Origin: Bombardia bombarda
Taxonomy: Eukaryota; Ascomycota; Sordariomycetes; Sordariales; Lasiosphaeriaceae
Direction: 5' to 3'
Length of the DNA: 64,000 bases
Assembly: GCA_030512295.1 (NCBI GenBank)
Contig: JAULSR010000001.1
Coordinates: forward strand, 8,393,001 to 8,457,000
Shown: one piece after another, positions 1 to 10,690 of the stretch
Layout of the letters: each line of letters opens with the position of its first letter
Numbering within the stretch: the stretch's first letter is position 1
Program-made: the position numbers and the translations under genes
Notes under the pieces: model-generated
What the model was told of the DNA's origin: nothing
Database searches by the model: none
Seen by the model: the letters and a program-made list of their open reading frames with translations, nothing else

Positions 1-12
1 GCCATCTCTTAC

Positions 13-754
13 ATTCAAACGACGTGTAGGTCGTGTTCGTAACAGCATTCGGATCCGCCGCGCAGCCCTGGTCGTTGGCGGCTGCTAGTGTTGAAGTCGG
101 CGCAGGCGCGCTGGTCGTCGTGACGGTCGCGGTGGATACTGCTGACGTGCTCAGGACGGCGAGCCTAGCCACGGCCTCGTTGGCGCGGTTCGACTCGATG
201 CCGGTGCCGGCGGCCAGACCGATGACGGCGGCCGACAGGAGCGCGATGATGCACGCCAGGATGAAGACTAGGAGACTGCAGCCGCATATTGTGACGGCGG
301 CCTTGGATGACTTGCGCTGCGATGCGCCTTCGCCGCCGTGCGGGTTGTATGACGTGTCGGCTGCGGTTTGGCCTCCAATGGTTGAGGGCGCAACTGCTGC
401 GTAGGTCGACGGCGGCGTTGGCTCTGGCTTTGGCAGGACTAGATGGTCCTGGTAGTGCTGCTGGTGCTGCTGATCGTAGGAGGACGGGTCGTAGGGCTGC
501 TGTTGTGATGGTGGCTGTTGGTGTTGTTGGTACCCCCCGTAATAGTTGTTCACGGTGGGCTGCTGTGGTTGCTGATGAAGGTGTTGATGTTGATGTTGGG
601 GAGACGCAATCTCGGGGAAGTCCTGAGGCGCCGGCTCAAGCCCAGTGTCATACTTTAAAGAGTTAGCGACGCTGCATTAAAGATTTTTGTCAAACAAGAA
701 GCGATTACTTACCGTCGCGGCCATCGTGTAGCCGTATACTTGTTGGGTCGACAT
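13..754 (-). CDS. Single-pass membrane protein with Gln/His/Pro-rich N-terminus (truncated by left window edge)
   Basis: Two exons are visible: 754-713, which starts with ATG and encodes MSTQQVYGYTMAAT, and 652-13. The 60-base intron between them has a GTAAGT donor, a GCTAAC branch site and a TTTAAAG acceptor. The second exon stops at a GTAAGAG donor at the very edge of the window, so the C-terminal part lies outside. The first ~125 residues are rich in Gln, His, Pro and Tyr and look disordered. One hydrophobic helix follows at about residues 132-160, then a Thr/Ala/Ser-rich stretch, then GCAADPNAVTNTTYTSFE. That layout (disordered cytosolic head, one membrane helix, Cys-containing outer domain) is common in fungal cell-surface proteins. 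The tail could open a PAN/apple-like domain, but too little is present to be sure. I do not recognise a specific gene. Existence of the gene is well supported; function is unknown. Confidence 0.75.
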
Positions 755-2677
755 GCAGACATAGGCAAGACAGAACCAAGATGGAAAACAGCAAAACAAC
801 ACGCGCAAGAACAAAAGAGGGGCGACGGTGAGATGAGCGAGCGTGTGGGTGTCCTGAGGCGCAGGCCACTGACAAGCAATAAAGGAAGATCGACGACGGT
901 GAGAAAGCGAATTGCAATGGCTAGGATTTGACGCCTGTCAGGGGAGTCTGGCTCGTCGCTCACCTCCTCGCCATACGGTAGTGCCATGCAGCTAGGGTGC
1001 CACAGTGCAGCCTTTTGACCCCATTGCGGACAAGGGGGGTTGCATTCTCAGTGGATTGGGACCCAGGGGGGATTGATCGAGGGGGCCTTCAAGTGCCCGC
1101 ATCGTATCTCACCAGATGAGCCATAACCTGGCTCGCTTGGTTCACAATTGTTCTCTCATGCATCGTGAACGAGACGACTAAAAATTGGTTAATTTATGTC
1201 TTGCTTAGCAACTCCCAAGACGCTGTTATGGAGGAGGATGGAAAACATACAGGCAGCTACTACCTGCACCGAGAAGTCGTCGAGAAAGCCCAGTCCATTG
1301 TGCAGCTGGGTTTTACACTATCGACTGCTGACAATAGGTAGTCCGAGGTTTTGAGGGCTGTGTGTTTCCAGGGGTTGAAACGTGACAGCAGTGTGGGGGA
1401 GGATGGTGCTGAACAGATCGGAAAGCAATGAAGCGATTGCGCAAAAGTTGAATAAAAGCTTGATCCAATAAGATGTTTGACATGAGATTGCGAACCGTGA
1501 CCTGGAACACGTCGCGAGAACAGACTCCTGCGAGGACGCACCTTCCCCTGACCACCGCGGAAGGGTAACCGAGAACGCAGTGCGGATCCGCAAAGCTTAA
1601 CTGCGCGGTGGGGGCACGGCCACCCTTCTGGTCTCCAGGCCTCCAGGGGCGCCTCCATGTCCATCCGCCTTCTGTCTCAGGGCTCCAGCGCCTGGGAAAC
1701 CAGAGACAGTATCACTAATAGGGCTGAAAGTTGACAAACCGTAAGGGAGGGATATTACTTTTTATTTAAAAGTTATCGGACGAACACGTTCTTTTATCTA
1801 TTGGTGTAAGTGATAACTTTCATCAAGTCTGGGTGTTCCAAGTTCCAATTTCCCGTATAAAGCAACTACTGCATACAGCACGATGATTGGGACCTATCTC
1901 AGAGGACAGCACCGTGATTAGGAAGGGACGGTTTGTCCCCAAATCTCAACCAAGGTTCGAATAAGGTAGGAACCTACCTGGGTAGGTATCACCTGGGTAG
2001 GTATCATAGCGCAATCCGTGTGTCCGTGTGTGCGTTGACAGCTAACGGACGAGGGATGAACCTTGGTACTAGAGAGGTAGGGCTGGCAAGATCGTCCAAC
2101 TCCCGCTGTCTCCCCCTCGAGCCCCTCGAGCCCCCATCGTCGCTTCCAAGGCCCGTCGAGGGGGGCCGACGCGGGCCGTCAATGGAAACCCCGCTAATGC
2201 AGCCCGGGCCCCAGGCTGGCCAGATTGCCCTGACCTTTTGTCTCTCTCCAAGCTCCCGCTGGTGGACTGGACTTGCCATTCTGGTGCCTGTGCCCTGTCA
2301 TCCTCACAAAAGAGACATCTCCATTCCCGTGTCCACGTTGTCCGGACCCGACCCCATTTTCGTCCAATGCCAGCGTCGTAGCATCGGGTGCGTGGCAGCT
2401 GCGTCGTGCACTCATAATGAAGTGTATGACATCTACCATAGCCCAGCCCCATCGTGACCCCCGCCCCTTGCACAACCGCGACCCGCGGTAGCTGCGACAC
2501 ATGGCGTTTTGGTGTCCGTGAGCTGCCGCAAACTCACATTGAACCTGCTTGCCTACATCATCAATCCTCTCTGTTCAACCGTCTATAGAACACACCACTT
2601 CCAAAGCCTATTGAACACAGACCAAGAACTCACTCCCTTCCACGCAACTCCAAAGAGAACACCCAAAGCCACCCACC
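755..2677. other. Intergenic region, no gene seen
   Basis: This is the upstream region shared by the leftward membrane-protein gene and the rightward FlbE-like gene. Open frames here are short, overlap on both strands and have no recognisable motif. A short direct repeat is visible at about 1970-2008, where CCTGGGTAGGTATCA occurs twice. The last 200 bases before 2678 are C/A-rich, as is usual for a fungal 5' leader. Confidence 0.6.
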
Positions 2678-3927
2678 ATGCCCACATATCTCTGCCACGG
2701 CTTCCGCTGGCAACGGCGGAGCATACGCGTCTACGTGGTAGTCCAGAACCTCGACGACGCCTCGCCCGAATGGATCATCCCCGTCAAGAGTGCCCAATGC
2801 ATCCTCGAGTCCTTTTACAACCTCTTCGACTTCCTGCCCTACCGCGTCCCGCCACCCAGCCGCGGCTCCACCTTTGCGCGCCGCCACCAGTTGTCTCTCA
2901 ACGACAATAACAACAACAACAGCAGCAACGGCCGCCGCAGCCAAAGCCAGAACCGCAGCCGCAGCCGAAGCCAAAGCCGCGGCAGGCAGCATCGGGACCA
3001 AACACCACCACCACCCCTCCCCAACACCCGCAGCAGCCCAACGGGTGGCAGGAATGGCAGGAATGGCACCGCTGGCGCCGGCGGCCACTTCCCAGACGAG
3101 ATCAGCGCCCAAGACTGGTCCATCGTCAAAGTCCTCGAGGAGTACGACCCGCTCAACCTGGACGAGGTCTCGCGCCCCTACGCCTACGTAGCCGACTACG
3201 TCGTGCGCGTCGACCTCTCGGCCGGCATCGCCGAGGAGATGAAGCGCTACGAGGACCGCCAGCAGCAACTACAACAGCAAACAAGTACCAACGATAATGA
3301 GGCGGCCCCTATGACGGGCGCGACCAGCGACGAGACGGGCCAGCGGCTCGCGGGCAAGAAGCCCAGCCGCAAGGCGGGCGGCGGCTGGCTCGAGAAGCTG
3401 CGCGACCAGCTGCAGCGCGGCGAGGACATTTGCTGGTATGTCGTGGTGAATGGCGACGAGGCGCGGGACTGGCCTAGTGATGTCTATGGGGCCGGGGGAG
3501 AGGGGGATGAGGAAGGGGAGTCGCCGCTGCGGCCGACGACGACGTGGGAGCAGCGCCAGCATCATCAACAGTACATGCATCAGCAGCTGATATTTGAGCG
3601 GAGCGAGAGGGAGAGGGCCAGGGAGGCGGGCGGTGCTGGGGACGGGAGCGGGCTGGGCGGGCCGAGGGCACGCGGCGGCGGGGAGAGGAGGCCGTCGTTG
3701 GTGCAGCTGCAGATGCAGCAGGAGAGGGACAGGGATGTGCCTGTTGGGTTGAGGGGTAAGATGGGGGTGATGGGAAGTGGTGATGGGAGTTTGAGTCCGA
3801 AGGGGGGTCGAGTAAAGGTGGCGGGAGTGGAGGGGGAGGTAGTGGGGGAGGGGGAGGGCTGAGGAGGTTTTTTAGCAGGAGTGGGAGTAGTAAGGCGGGT
3901 GATGGGCAGTTGTCGCCGACGACGTAG
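2678..3927 (+). CDS. flbE: FlbE-like developmental regulator, with an apparent 1-base frameshift near the 3' end
   Basis: The first 394 codons are open without an intron from ATG 2678 (context CCACCATGC). The N-terminus MPTYLCHGFRWQRRSIRVYV, the block at residues ~145-180 (VLEEYDPLNLDEVSRPYAYV) and the block at ~250 (ICWYVVVNGDEARDWP) match what I know of FlbE. FlbE is an upstream activator of asexual development in Aspergillus that acts with FlbD at the hyphal tip. Between blocks lie Asn/Arg/Ser/Gln-rich insertions, so this protein is longer than the ~200-residue Aspergillus form. The frame as read stops at 3862. From G6 at 3802-3807 the next frame runs Gly/Ser-rich into GLRRFFSRSGSSKAG and stops at 3927. 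One extra G gives a continuous 416-residue protein. I prefer the longer reading; no intron with a branch site can explain the shift. Confidence 0.75.
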
Positions 3928-4479
3928 GGGGGTCGTGGACGAGATGCTGAGAGGGAAGTGGAAGAGGGGGCTGTTGTTCTGAACCAGGCAGATGACGAGC
4001 TCCCGTTTCTGTTTTTTGTTTTCTGCTTTTTTCCTCTTGTTTGGCTATTACTAATAAGGGAGGAGGATGGGAGATACGGTGGCTTTGGCCTCAAGCAATT
4101 TCTTTTGATCCATTTTTCGGAATACAAAAGCGTGGAGTTGTATTAGTAGCAGTGATAGTACACCATGAAAAAGTTACTGATTGGCTGTTGTGTATTTAGG
4201 TTTATGGGACGCTTGGAAAATCGTTTGATGGTGCTACTTGCTGGTATACACCTACCTTACTTAACTTTCAAGGTTGTGAGGCAACTTAGAAAAATAGCAA
4301 AGGAAGAAAATGATAAATATAATCTCTTCGGCAGAGTATTAGAGTTGTGTTTCATGAGCTTATTGTCCAGACTCCAGAACAGAAGATAGCATGACCGCCG
4401 TAGTGGATGTGTGGAAACTGAAATTCCCTTCTGACACTATGAGGTAATGGGGGCACTAAGATTATCATAAATTAAATCA
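3928..4479. other. 3' region of flbE-like gene and tRNA upstream region
   Basis: T-rich then AT-rich sequence with no convincing open frame. It holds the flbE 3' untranslated region and the upstream flank of the tRNA gene. Confidence 0.5.
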
Positions 4480-4572
4480 GCCCGATTAGCTCAGCTGGTT
4501 AGAGCGTCGTACTAATAGAAGCGATTCTATCAAGTGATGCGAAGGTCAACAGTTCAATCCTGTTATTGGGCA
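4480..4572 (+). tRNA. tRNA-Ile (anticodon AAU, read as IAU) with a 19-base intron
   Basis: A full cloverleaf can be drawn. The acceptor stem GCCCGAT pairs with ATTGGGC at 4565-4571, with discriminator A at 4572. The D arm contains TAGCTCAGCTGGTTAGAGC. The anticodon stem is TCGTA/TGCGA with loop CTAATA+A, which puts anticodon AAT at 34-36. The variable loop is AGGTC and the T arm is AACAG-TTCAATC-CTGTT. An intron, GAAGCGATTCTATCAAGTG at 4518-4536, sits directly after position 37, the canonical site for nuclear tRNA introns. The mature tRNA is 74 bases. A TTTTT Pol III terminator follows at 4584-4588. Adenosine at position 34 is expected to be edited to inosine, so it reads all three Ile AUH codons. 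Confidence 0.93.
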
Positions 4573-4583
4573 TTCAGATTTCA

Positions 4584-4588
4584 TTTTT
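4584..4588 (+). terminator. Pol III terminator of tRNA-Ile
   Basis: A run of five T residues lies 12 bases after the discriminator base of the tRNA, the usual RNA polymerase III stop signal. Confidence 0.75.
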
Positions 4589-5983
4589 GCCAATTTTCAG
4601 CATCATCATTTTTCTCATTTCTCCTTCCTTGCTTGTCTTTACAAACGAGGCGGTTTTTAACACGGATCTTCTTGAGTCCCGCTCGGTTCCTTACCTTCAA
4701 GCTATTTGTTATTTCGTGATCGGTCGGTGACTATCCAGTTGTCGGTATCCTCTGAGGAATTGCTGGAGATGGCCATGGTATGATAGCGGTAGCCTAAGCA
4801 CAATGATGCAACGATAGGTTGCTGGCGTCTCGGTTTGTTCACCGAGGGCAAATCAGATCCTATTGTTTACTAGCGGTATCCTTTTCTGCTACAAGCAAGC
4901 TCGTATGCTGTTATGCTGCATATGGGGTGGGTGGTATGGCGGGTGAGGAAGCATCCAGCCGGGGCTGTCAGTCGGTAAGAAGATAGCTCCTTTGTGAGGC
5001 AGAATACAGGCGCCAGGAGAGCGCCAAGACTATTCCCGCAGGAGCTCTTTGAATCCTCGATACCTGTTTCTGCGGTTTGGTGGCAGTGCTTGGTCTCGCA
5101 CCTAGGACATCAGACATCAGACGTCGTAACTATATTGATTGTCACACAGACAGAACGTCTTTAGAATTCTTATTATCTGGTTTCAGATTAAGTAACATTG
5201 ACATATTTGACAGGTGCATCAGTGCCGTGCTTGAACATGCCAGGAGGGATCATTCATTGCTGTCATTTCAACCTAAGCAGGCGAAGCTCTAAGCTCTGGA
5301 CTAGAAGCTACTGTTATCTGCCTATTGCATAGCCTCACCGGATGTCCCAAGCAGGCAAGGTAAGGTAGACAGATGCAAACAAAAGCCGACTAAGTCGATA
5401 CTTAGTACTATTTAGGCAACCAACGCTCGGTATGCAATACTTGATTTATTTCCTTGGCCCAAAAGAACACCCTTTCGTGACCCAATACCTTACTTAGGTA
5501 GTTACGGGTGTGGCTGTCTCTCCAAGGCACATTGACCATTTCCAGCCTCGATGCATGTGCTTCAGCTCTGCCCTGCTATTAGCTGTCCCATGTCTAGGCT
5601 TGGGGGCCATGCAAAACAAAAGAGGGCGGGGGAAATCATGTCCCTCCTCCGGCCCGTCCTGTTGTGTGCGGCCTGTCCGCCTACTTATCTGTTATTCATT
5701 GAAAGAACCGGAATCTACTTCGTATCCATAGGTTTGTTTATCTTCGGCAGTGCGAATAACCTCGTCCTGTCTCATTGACAGAACACTGCTGTCGCTGTGG
5801 ATGCTTTATACATCATCAAACATTATTCGCTGCCTTGTCTCGTGCATCACTACCGTTCTGGGATACGTTATACACACGTGCGATCACGACAAGCTCAGAC
5901 GAGCACACCCCATTCCGAAACAACTAAAGGCTGAGTGGCCCTGTGAGCAGGGAGATAGAGACAGCTGGCCGCCGCTGACTGGC
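4589..5983. other. Intergenic region, no gene seen
   Basis: Upstream region of the SH3-like gene. An open frame at 5750-5983 runs into the real coding sequence, but its translation is low in conserved character before MDNEVHDL, so I treat it as leader. A CTTACTTAGGTAG motif at 5492-5504 is one of many similar motifs in the window. Confidence 0.5.
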
Positions 5984-8489
5984 ATGGATAACGAGGTGCA
6001 CGACCTCGTCCTCGGCCCCTTTCGAGATGTCGTGGAGAAGGGCAGAAAGGCGCTCGACAACGCCAGGGAAGCCAACGCCCAGCCGATGCAGAAGGCAGCA
6101 CAGAGTCTGGTCAGCAATGGCGAGCGCGCCCTGAAAAAGATCGAGCCTGTCTGCAAGAGGCAGCTGGATGAGTTTGGAGCAAACTTTGTTAATGCGCTTA
6201 AGGAAAATGGTACTTGTTCCCGTCTTTCATAATTCTTCGGTTTGGTCCGCTAACAAGTGATATTGCAAAGACGAGATTTCAGCCTTTAGCGAGCAGCTCA
6301 AGGATATGCTGTGGGACTTGGACGACTGCGTCGAAGCCGATGACTTCGACGGCGAGGTGTATGCCGGGCTGCAGGCACTGTTGCGATCCTCTGCCATAAA
6401 GATTGAGAGTTTACTAGTGAGGATGAAGCTTGAGCAGCCCCGTGTCGAGGTGGACCCGTCACTTCTCGCATATGACATGTCGCGAGCATCCATCGCTTCT
6501 GGCACATCGAGAGCCTCGATTGCTTCGAGGATATCAAGAGCCCCGTCAGTCATGACCCAGGGCCGGGAATCAGAGGTGCCGGAAGTCGTATCTCTGCTGC
6601 CAGACAACGCGGTGATCGAAGCAGAAGAGATGCCGTCCGAGCCAGTTGACAATCCATGGGAGACCAAAGTCAGCGAGCGTCTTGCGAGAAATGACACCAC
6701 CGAAGATGATCCAAACATAACCGAGATAGCGACGAATATAGAGCGCCGGCCACGAATTATTCCTACTTGGGAGAGCGAGGCGGAGCCAGTGTCGCCCATG
6801 CTACTAACAGACTACCAAGCTGTCAATCGATCATTGTTTAGTACTCTCAGCCGTGACCAGATTCAGGGAGTACCCGCCAGCCCCGACCGTGAAGGTTACC
6901 AAAGGGGCTTGGTATCCACGCCCCTTAGTCCAAAGTATCAGCTACAGCTGCCCCCTATTCCCCAGCATTCACTGGACCTAGGATTGCCAGAACAACCAGG
7001 GCTGGAAGTTGTCCAAACTGCACCAGACAACGCGGGCCTCATGCCAGTCGTCACAGAACGTGACCAACCCGGGCTCATCGCCGTCCAACAAGAAACAGCA
7101 CGGCATCCACACAGGAGACGGCCGCCAGACAACGACTGCACCATCGACCTCGACAGCTCCTTCTACCAGTACAAGGGCTTCTGCGACGGCGCTAAAGAGG
7201 CCATACTGGGCGACCTCGGCGTCAAAAAAGTCAAGAAGCTCGGCATGGGCGCCAACACGACCATCGTGGCCAAGTGCAAAAAGTGCATGTACGAGCTCGA
7301 CTGGAACCTGGTCGAGGCCGACCTCAACCGGCAGGGCGACGCCAACCACAACACGGCCGGCGTCGGCTTCCGCCTCCGGCTGCTGACCAAGAGCCACCTG
7401 GCGGCCAAGCGGATCGACGACCAGCTTTATGGCTGCCACTTTTGCGTCCACTCGGGCCGCACCTGCGACGAGACGGACGCGACCGTCTTCTTCACGCAGG
7501 CGCAGCTGTTTGCCCACCTCGCGCGCCACCCCCGCCCGCTGCCCCGCGTGCCGGGGCTCATCGTGATCGAGGAGGCCGCCGAGATCCCGAGAGAGTTTCG
7601 GAACAATTACGACCTGCACTTTGCGCGCCCGCAGGTGCCGTCGGCCATGCCTATTACAGCTGCGGGGCAGGGGTCGTCGACGTTGTGGGCGATGCCGCGG
7701 GCGGTGGCGACCGACTCGACGCGGCAGACGCACGGGGTGCTGCGGGCGCCGGCGGACCGCGCCATGGTGCTGCAGTTTGCTAAGGGCGCGCGCATCATCA
7801 TTGATGAGTTCCCCGCGCGGTACAACGGTGAGTGGGCCGTCGGGTGGGCGGACAACGTGCGCGCCGTGTTCCCGCTCGACTGCGTTAGGATACTTCCGCC
7901 TGACAGGAGCGAGGTCACGATACCGCAGATTGCGACGGGGGCGGCAAGTAGCCTGACCGCCGTGGCGAGGTGGAAGCGGTCTCCGCCTAAGGAGAGGGAG
8001 GGTAAGGAGGAGTCGGCGGGAGGTGGTGGAGGTGGTGGAGGTGGGGGCGCTGCGACTCCTTGGTTGAAGTTTGATAAGGGGGAGGCTATTACCACTATTA
8101 GCTGTAAGTCCCAAAACCCAGACAACACACACAGAGAGTTGAGTGAGTGGCTAATACGTGATGCAGTCCCCTATCCCGAACACTGGTGCTGGTCGGGCTG
8201 CAACGCCAAGGGCAAATGGGGCATTTTCCCGAAGGCCTTTATGGTGCCTGGCAGGTTTGGCGAAGCGGGGAACCTTGGACAACAACAGCCGCAGCAGCAG
8301 CAAGAAGAGAGTAAGTCGAAGGCCGGAGGAGTGTTTTCACGCATCTCGAATCGGCGCCAATCTGCTGCTGTTGCTGCCGCTGCCGCGGGCGGAGGATCAC
8401 GGCGTGAATCTTATCAGAGCGGCAGCAGCGGGAGCGGCACTATACTGGAGACGCCGTCGAAGCGGTCGTCGAGACCTTCGATTTATTGA
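5984..8489 (+). CDS. SH3-like domain protein with a Cys/His-rich central domain
   Basis: Three exons: 5984-6209, 6271-8103 and 8167-8489, giving 793 residues. Intron 1 (61 bases, branch GCTAAC, acceptor CAAAG) joins ALKEN to DEISAF. Intron 2 (63 bases, donor GTAAGT) restores EAITTIS-FPYPEHWCW. The N-terminal ~150 residues are helical and acidic. The middle third is Ser/Pro-rich. Next comes a Cys/His-rich domain with CKKCMYEL, then CHFCVHSGRTC, then HLARH, which could bind zinc. Two SH3-like folds follow. One contains ARIIIDEF...EWAVGWADN...AVFPLDCV. The other contains WLKFDKGEAITTIS...WCWSGCNAKGKWGIFPKAF. The C-terminus is Gln/Ser-rich. SH3 repeats suggest a cytoplasmic scaffold, but no partner can be deduced. 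Intron 2 has no stop and is a multiple of three, so retention would keep the frame. Confidence 0.85.
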
Positions 8490-8981
8490 ATGCCTGAGGA
8501 TAGAGGGATGAGGATGTTTAGTGGGCTGTTTGACTGTCTAGTGATACCATTGGAAGTTGGAAATGCGGTTGTATTTGAAGGTCGGAGTCGAGCGATTGGA
8601 TCTTTTATAGACGAGTATATACGAATTGGTTCAAATTAGATGCAGAAGAGAGGAAATACACAACTTTTGTTGGACACTGTTCTGGGATACCCCAATTCGA
8701 AATGACGTCTGATCCACAACGCCCCCACAACGCCCCCACAACCCCGCACTAAGCTTTGCCGACCGACCGAGACCATTCGACAGGACGGGATGATTGATGA
8801 TCAGTGGTCTGTTTGCAGGGGACGTCGACATCTTGAGAGAGACGAATTCATTGCGTTGATTGTTACTTACCTACTTCTCAAGTCGTGAGTCGTTCAAAAT
8901 TTAGCGAAGCGCAGGCAATTCATCCCGAGTTTTCACTTCTGAATACACTATATCTTGACCCGCATCTACTCTACCGACAAG
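8490..8981. other. Intergenic spacer between SH3-like gene and lactate dehydrogenase gene
   Basis: No open frame with recognisable content. It holds the 3' region of one gene and the promoter and leader of the next. Confidence 0.5.
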
Positions 8982-10690
8982 ATGTCGTTGACGGGCGCTG
9001 AGGTCGCAAAACACAACAGCGCCAAGGATTGCTGGGTCATCGTTCATGTTCGTTTCCCATGTTGCAAGTCGCTATGAAATAACCAAACAATTGAATGCGC
9101 GTCTGATATCCATTTATAGGGCAGAGCCTACGATGTCACCGAATTCCTTCCAGAACATCCCGGAGGGATGAAGATCATTCTTAAATATGCAGTCAGCTGC
9201 CCTCCCATTTCTCGCCGAGAGGTGTCAGAATATTACAAGACTGATATTCACTCCAGGGGAAAGACGCAACCGAAGAGTTCGAGCCAATTCACTCACCTGA
9301 CACGTTGGACAAGTACCTGGAAAAGTCGAAGCACCTGGGCGCCGTTGACATGACGACTGTGGTGAAGGAGCAGGTCGAGGAGTCACCGGAAGAGAAGGAA
9401 CGACTGCAGCGCATCCAGAAGATGCCTCTGCTCGAGCAATGCTACAATCTGCTCGACTTCGAGGCCGTCGCGCGCAGGGTCATGAAGAAGGGCGCATGGG
9501 CATACTACTCCAGCGCAGCTGATGACGAGATTGTAAAATCACCTCAACACCCCCCTCTCCCTCCCTCCCTCCCTCCCCACAAGCTAACCCCCCCCTGCCA
9601 GACCCTCCGTGAGAACCACGCAGCCTTCCACCGCATCTGGTTCCGGCCCAAGGTCCTCGTCAACGTCGAGCACGTCGACTTCTCCACCACCATGCTCGGC
9701 ACCAAAGTCTCCATCCCCTTCTATGTGACCGCGACCGCGCTCGGCAAACTCGGCAACCCCGAGGGCGAGGTCCTCCTCACCCGCGCCGCCGCCAAGCACA
9801 ACGTGGTCCAGATGATCCCCACCTTAGCTTCCTGCTCCTTCGACGAGATCATGGACGCCGCCAGCGGCGACCAGGTGCAGTGGCTGCAGCTCTACGTCAA
9901 CAAGGACCGCGCCATCACGCAGCGCATCGTGCAGCACGCCGAGAAGCGCGGGTGCAAGGGCCTCTTCATCACGGTGGACGCGCCGCAGCTAGGCCGGCGC
10001 GAGAAGGACATGCGCTCAAAGTTCACCGACCCCGGCACCGACGTGCAGCGGCAGAGCGGGCAGCAGACGGACAACAGCCAGGGCGCCGCGAGGGCCATCA
10101 GCAGCTTCATCGACCCCGCGCTGAGCTGGGCGGACATCCCCTGGTTTCAGAGCATCACCAAGATGCCGATTGTGCTGAAGGGCGTGCAGCGCGTCGAGGA
10201 CGTGCTCAAGGCTGTCGAGGCGGGCGTCCAGGGCGTCGTGCTGTCTAACCACGGCGGGCGCCAGCTCGAGTTCTCGCGGTCGAGCATCGAGGTCCTCGCT
10301 GAGACGATGCCGGTGCTGCGCGAGCTCGGGCTCGAGGACAAGATTGAGATTTTTATCGACGGCGGGATCCGCCGCGCGACGGATATCGTCAAGGCGCTGT
10401 GCCTGGGCGCCAAGGGGGTGGGGATCGGGAGGCCGTTCCTGTACGCCATGTCGGCGTACGGGCTGGATGGCGTCGACCGCGCGATGCAGCTGCTCAAGGA
10501 CGAGATGGAGATGAATATGCGGCTGATTGGGGCGACGAGGATCGATGAGCTGAATGCGAGCATGGTGGATGTGAGGAGTTTGTATAACCATGGCGCGGTG
10601 CCGAGTGATAACTTGGCGAGCGCGGTGTATGACCCGCTGATTAATCCGGCGCAGAGGGAAGTGAAGGCGGGGGTGAAGGCGAAGTTGTGA
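8982..10690 (+). CDS. CYB2: Cytochrome b2-type L-lactate dehydrogenase (cytochrome b5 + FMN domain)
   Basis: Four exons (8982-9047, 9120-9191, 9257-9532, 9602-10690) give 500 residues. Residues 1-~80 form a cytochrome b5 domain with the haem-binding EFLPEHPGG motif. A linker follows, then the FMN alpha-hydroxy-acid oxidase domain. Key family motifs are present: NHAAFHRIWFRPKVLV, FITVDAPQLGRREKDMRSKF, the catalytic-His motif LSNHGGRQLE (His about 355), and the FMN-phosphate loop DGGIRRATDIVKALCLGAKG. Family members oxidise L-lactate to pyruvate and pass electrons to cytochrome c. Yeast Cyb2 carries a mitochondrial presequence. Here the b5 domain starts right after MSLTG, so no targeting peptide is visible and a cytosolic form, or a related 2-hydroxy-acid substrate, is possible. 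Intron 1 has an unusual GTTCGT donor. Intron 3 (9533-9601) is in frame and stop-free, with CCCTCC repeats. Confidence 0.9.

Noticed and set aside
3755..3801. Intron as an explanation for the FlbE frame change (GTAAGATG...CCGAAG)
   Set aside because: It would be only ~47 bases and lacks any CTNAC-like branch site; a missing G in the G6 run is simpler and matches three other loci.
3474..4127. 217-codon minus-strand frame opposite the FlbE-like gene
   Set aside because: Pro/Ser/Arg-rich antisense shadow of a GC-rich coding region; the plus-strand frame has conserved motifs.
5750..5983. Upstream in-frame extension of the SH3-like protein (MRITSSCLIDRT...)
   Set aside because: No conserved character and leader-like base composition; MDNEVHDL at 5984 is the better start.
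6978..8132. 384-codon minus-strand frame inside the SH3-like gene
   Set aside because: Arg/Pro/His-rich antisense shadow with no motif; the plus strand carries the SH3-like and Cys/His domains.
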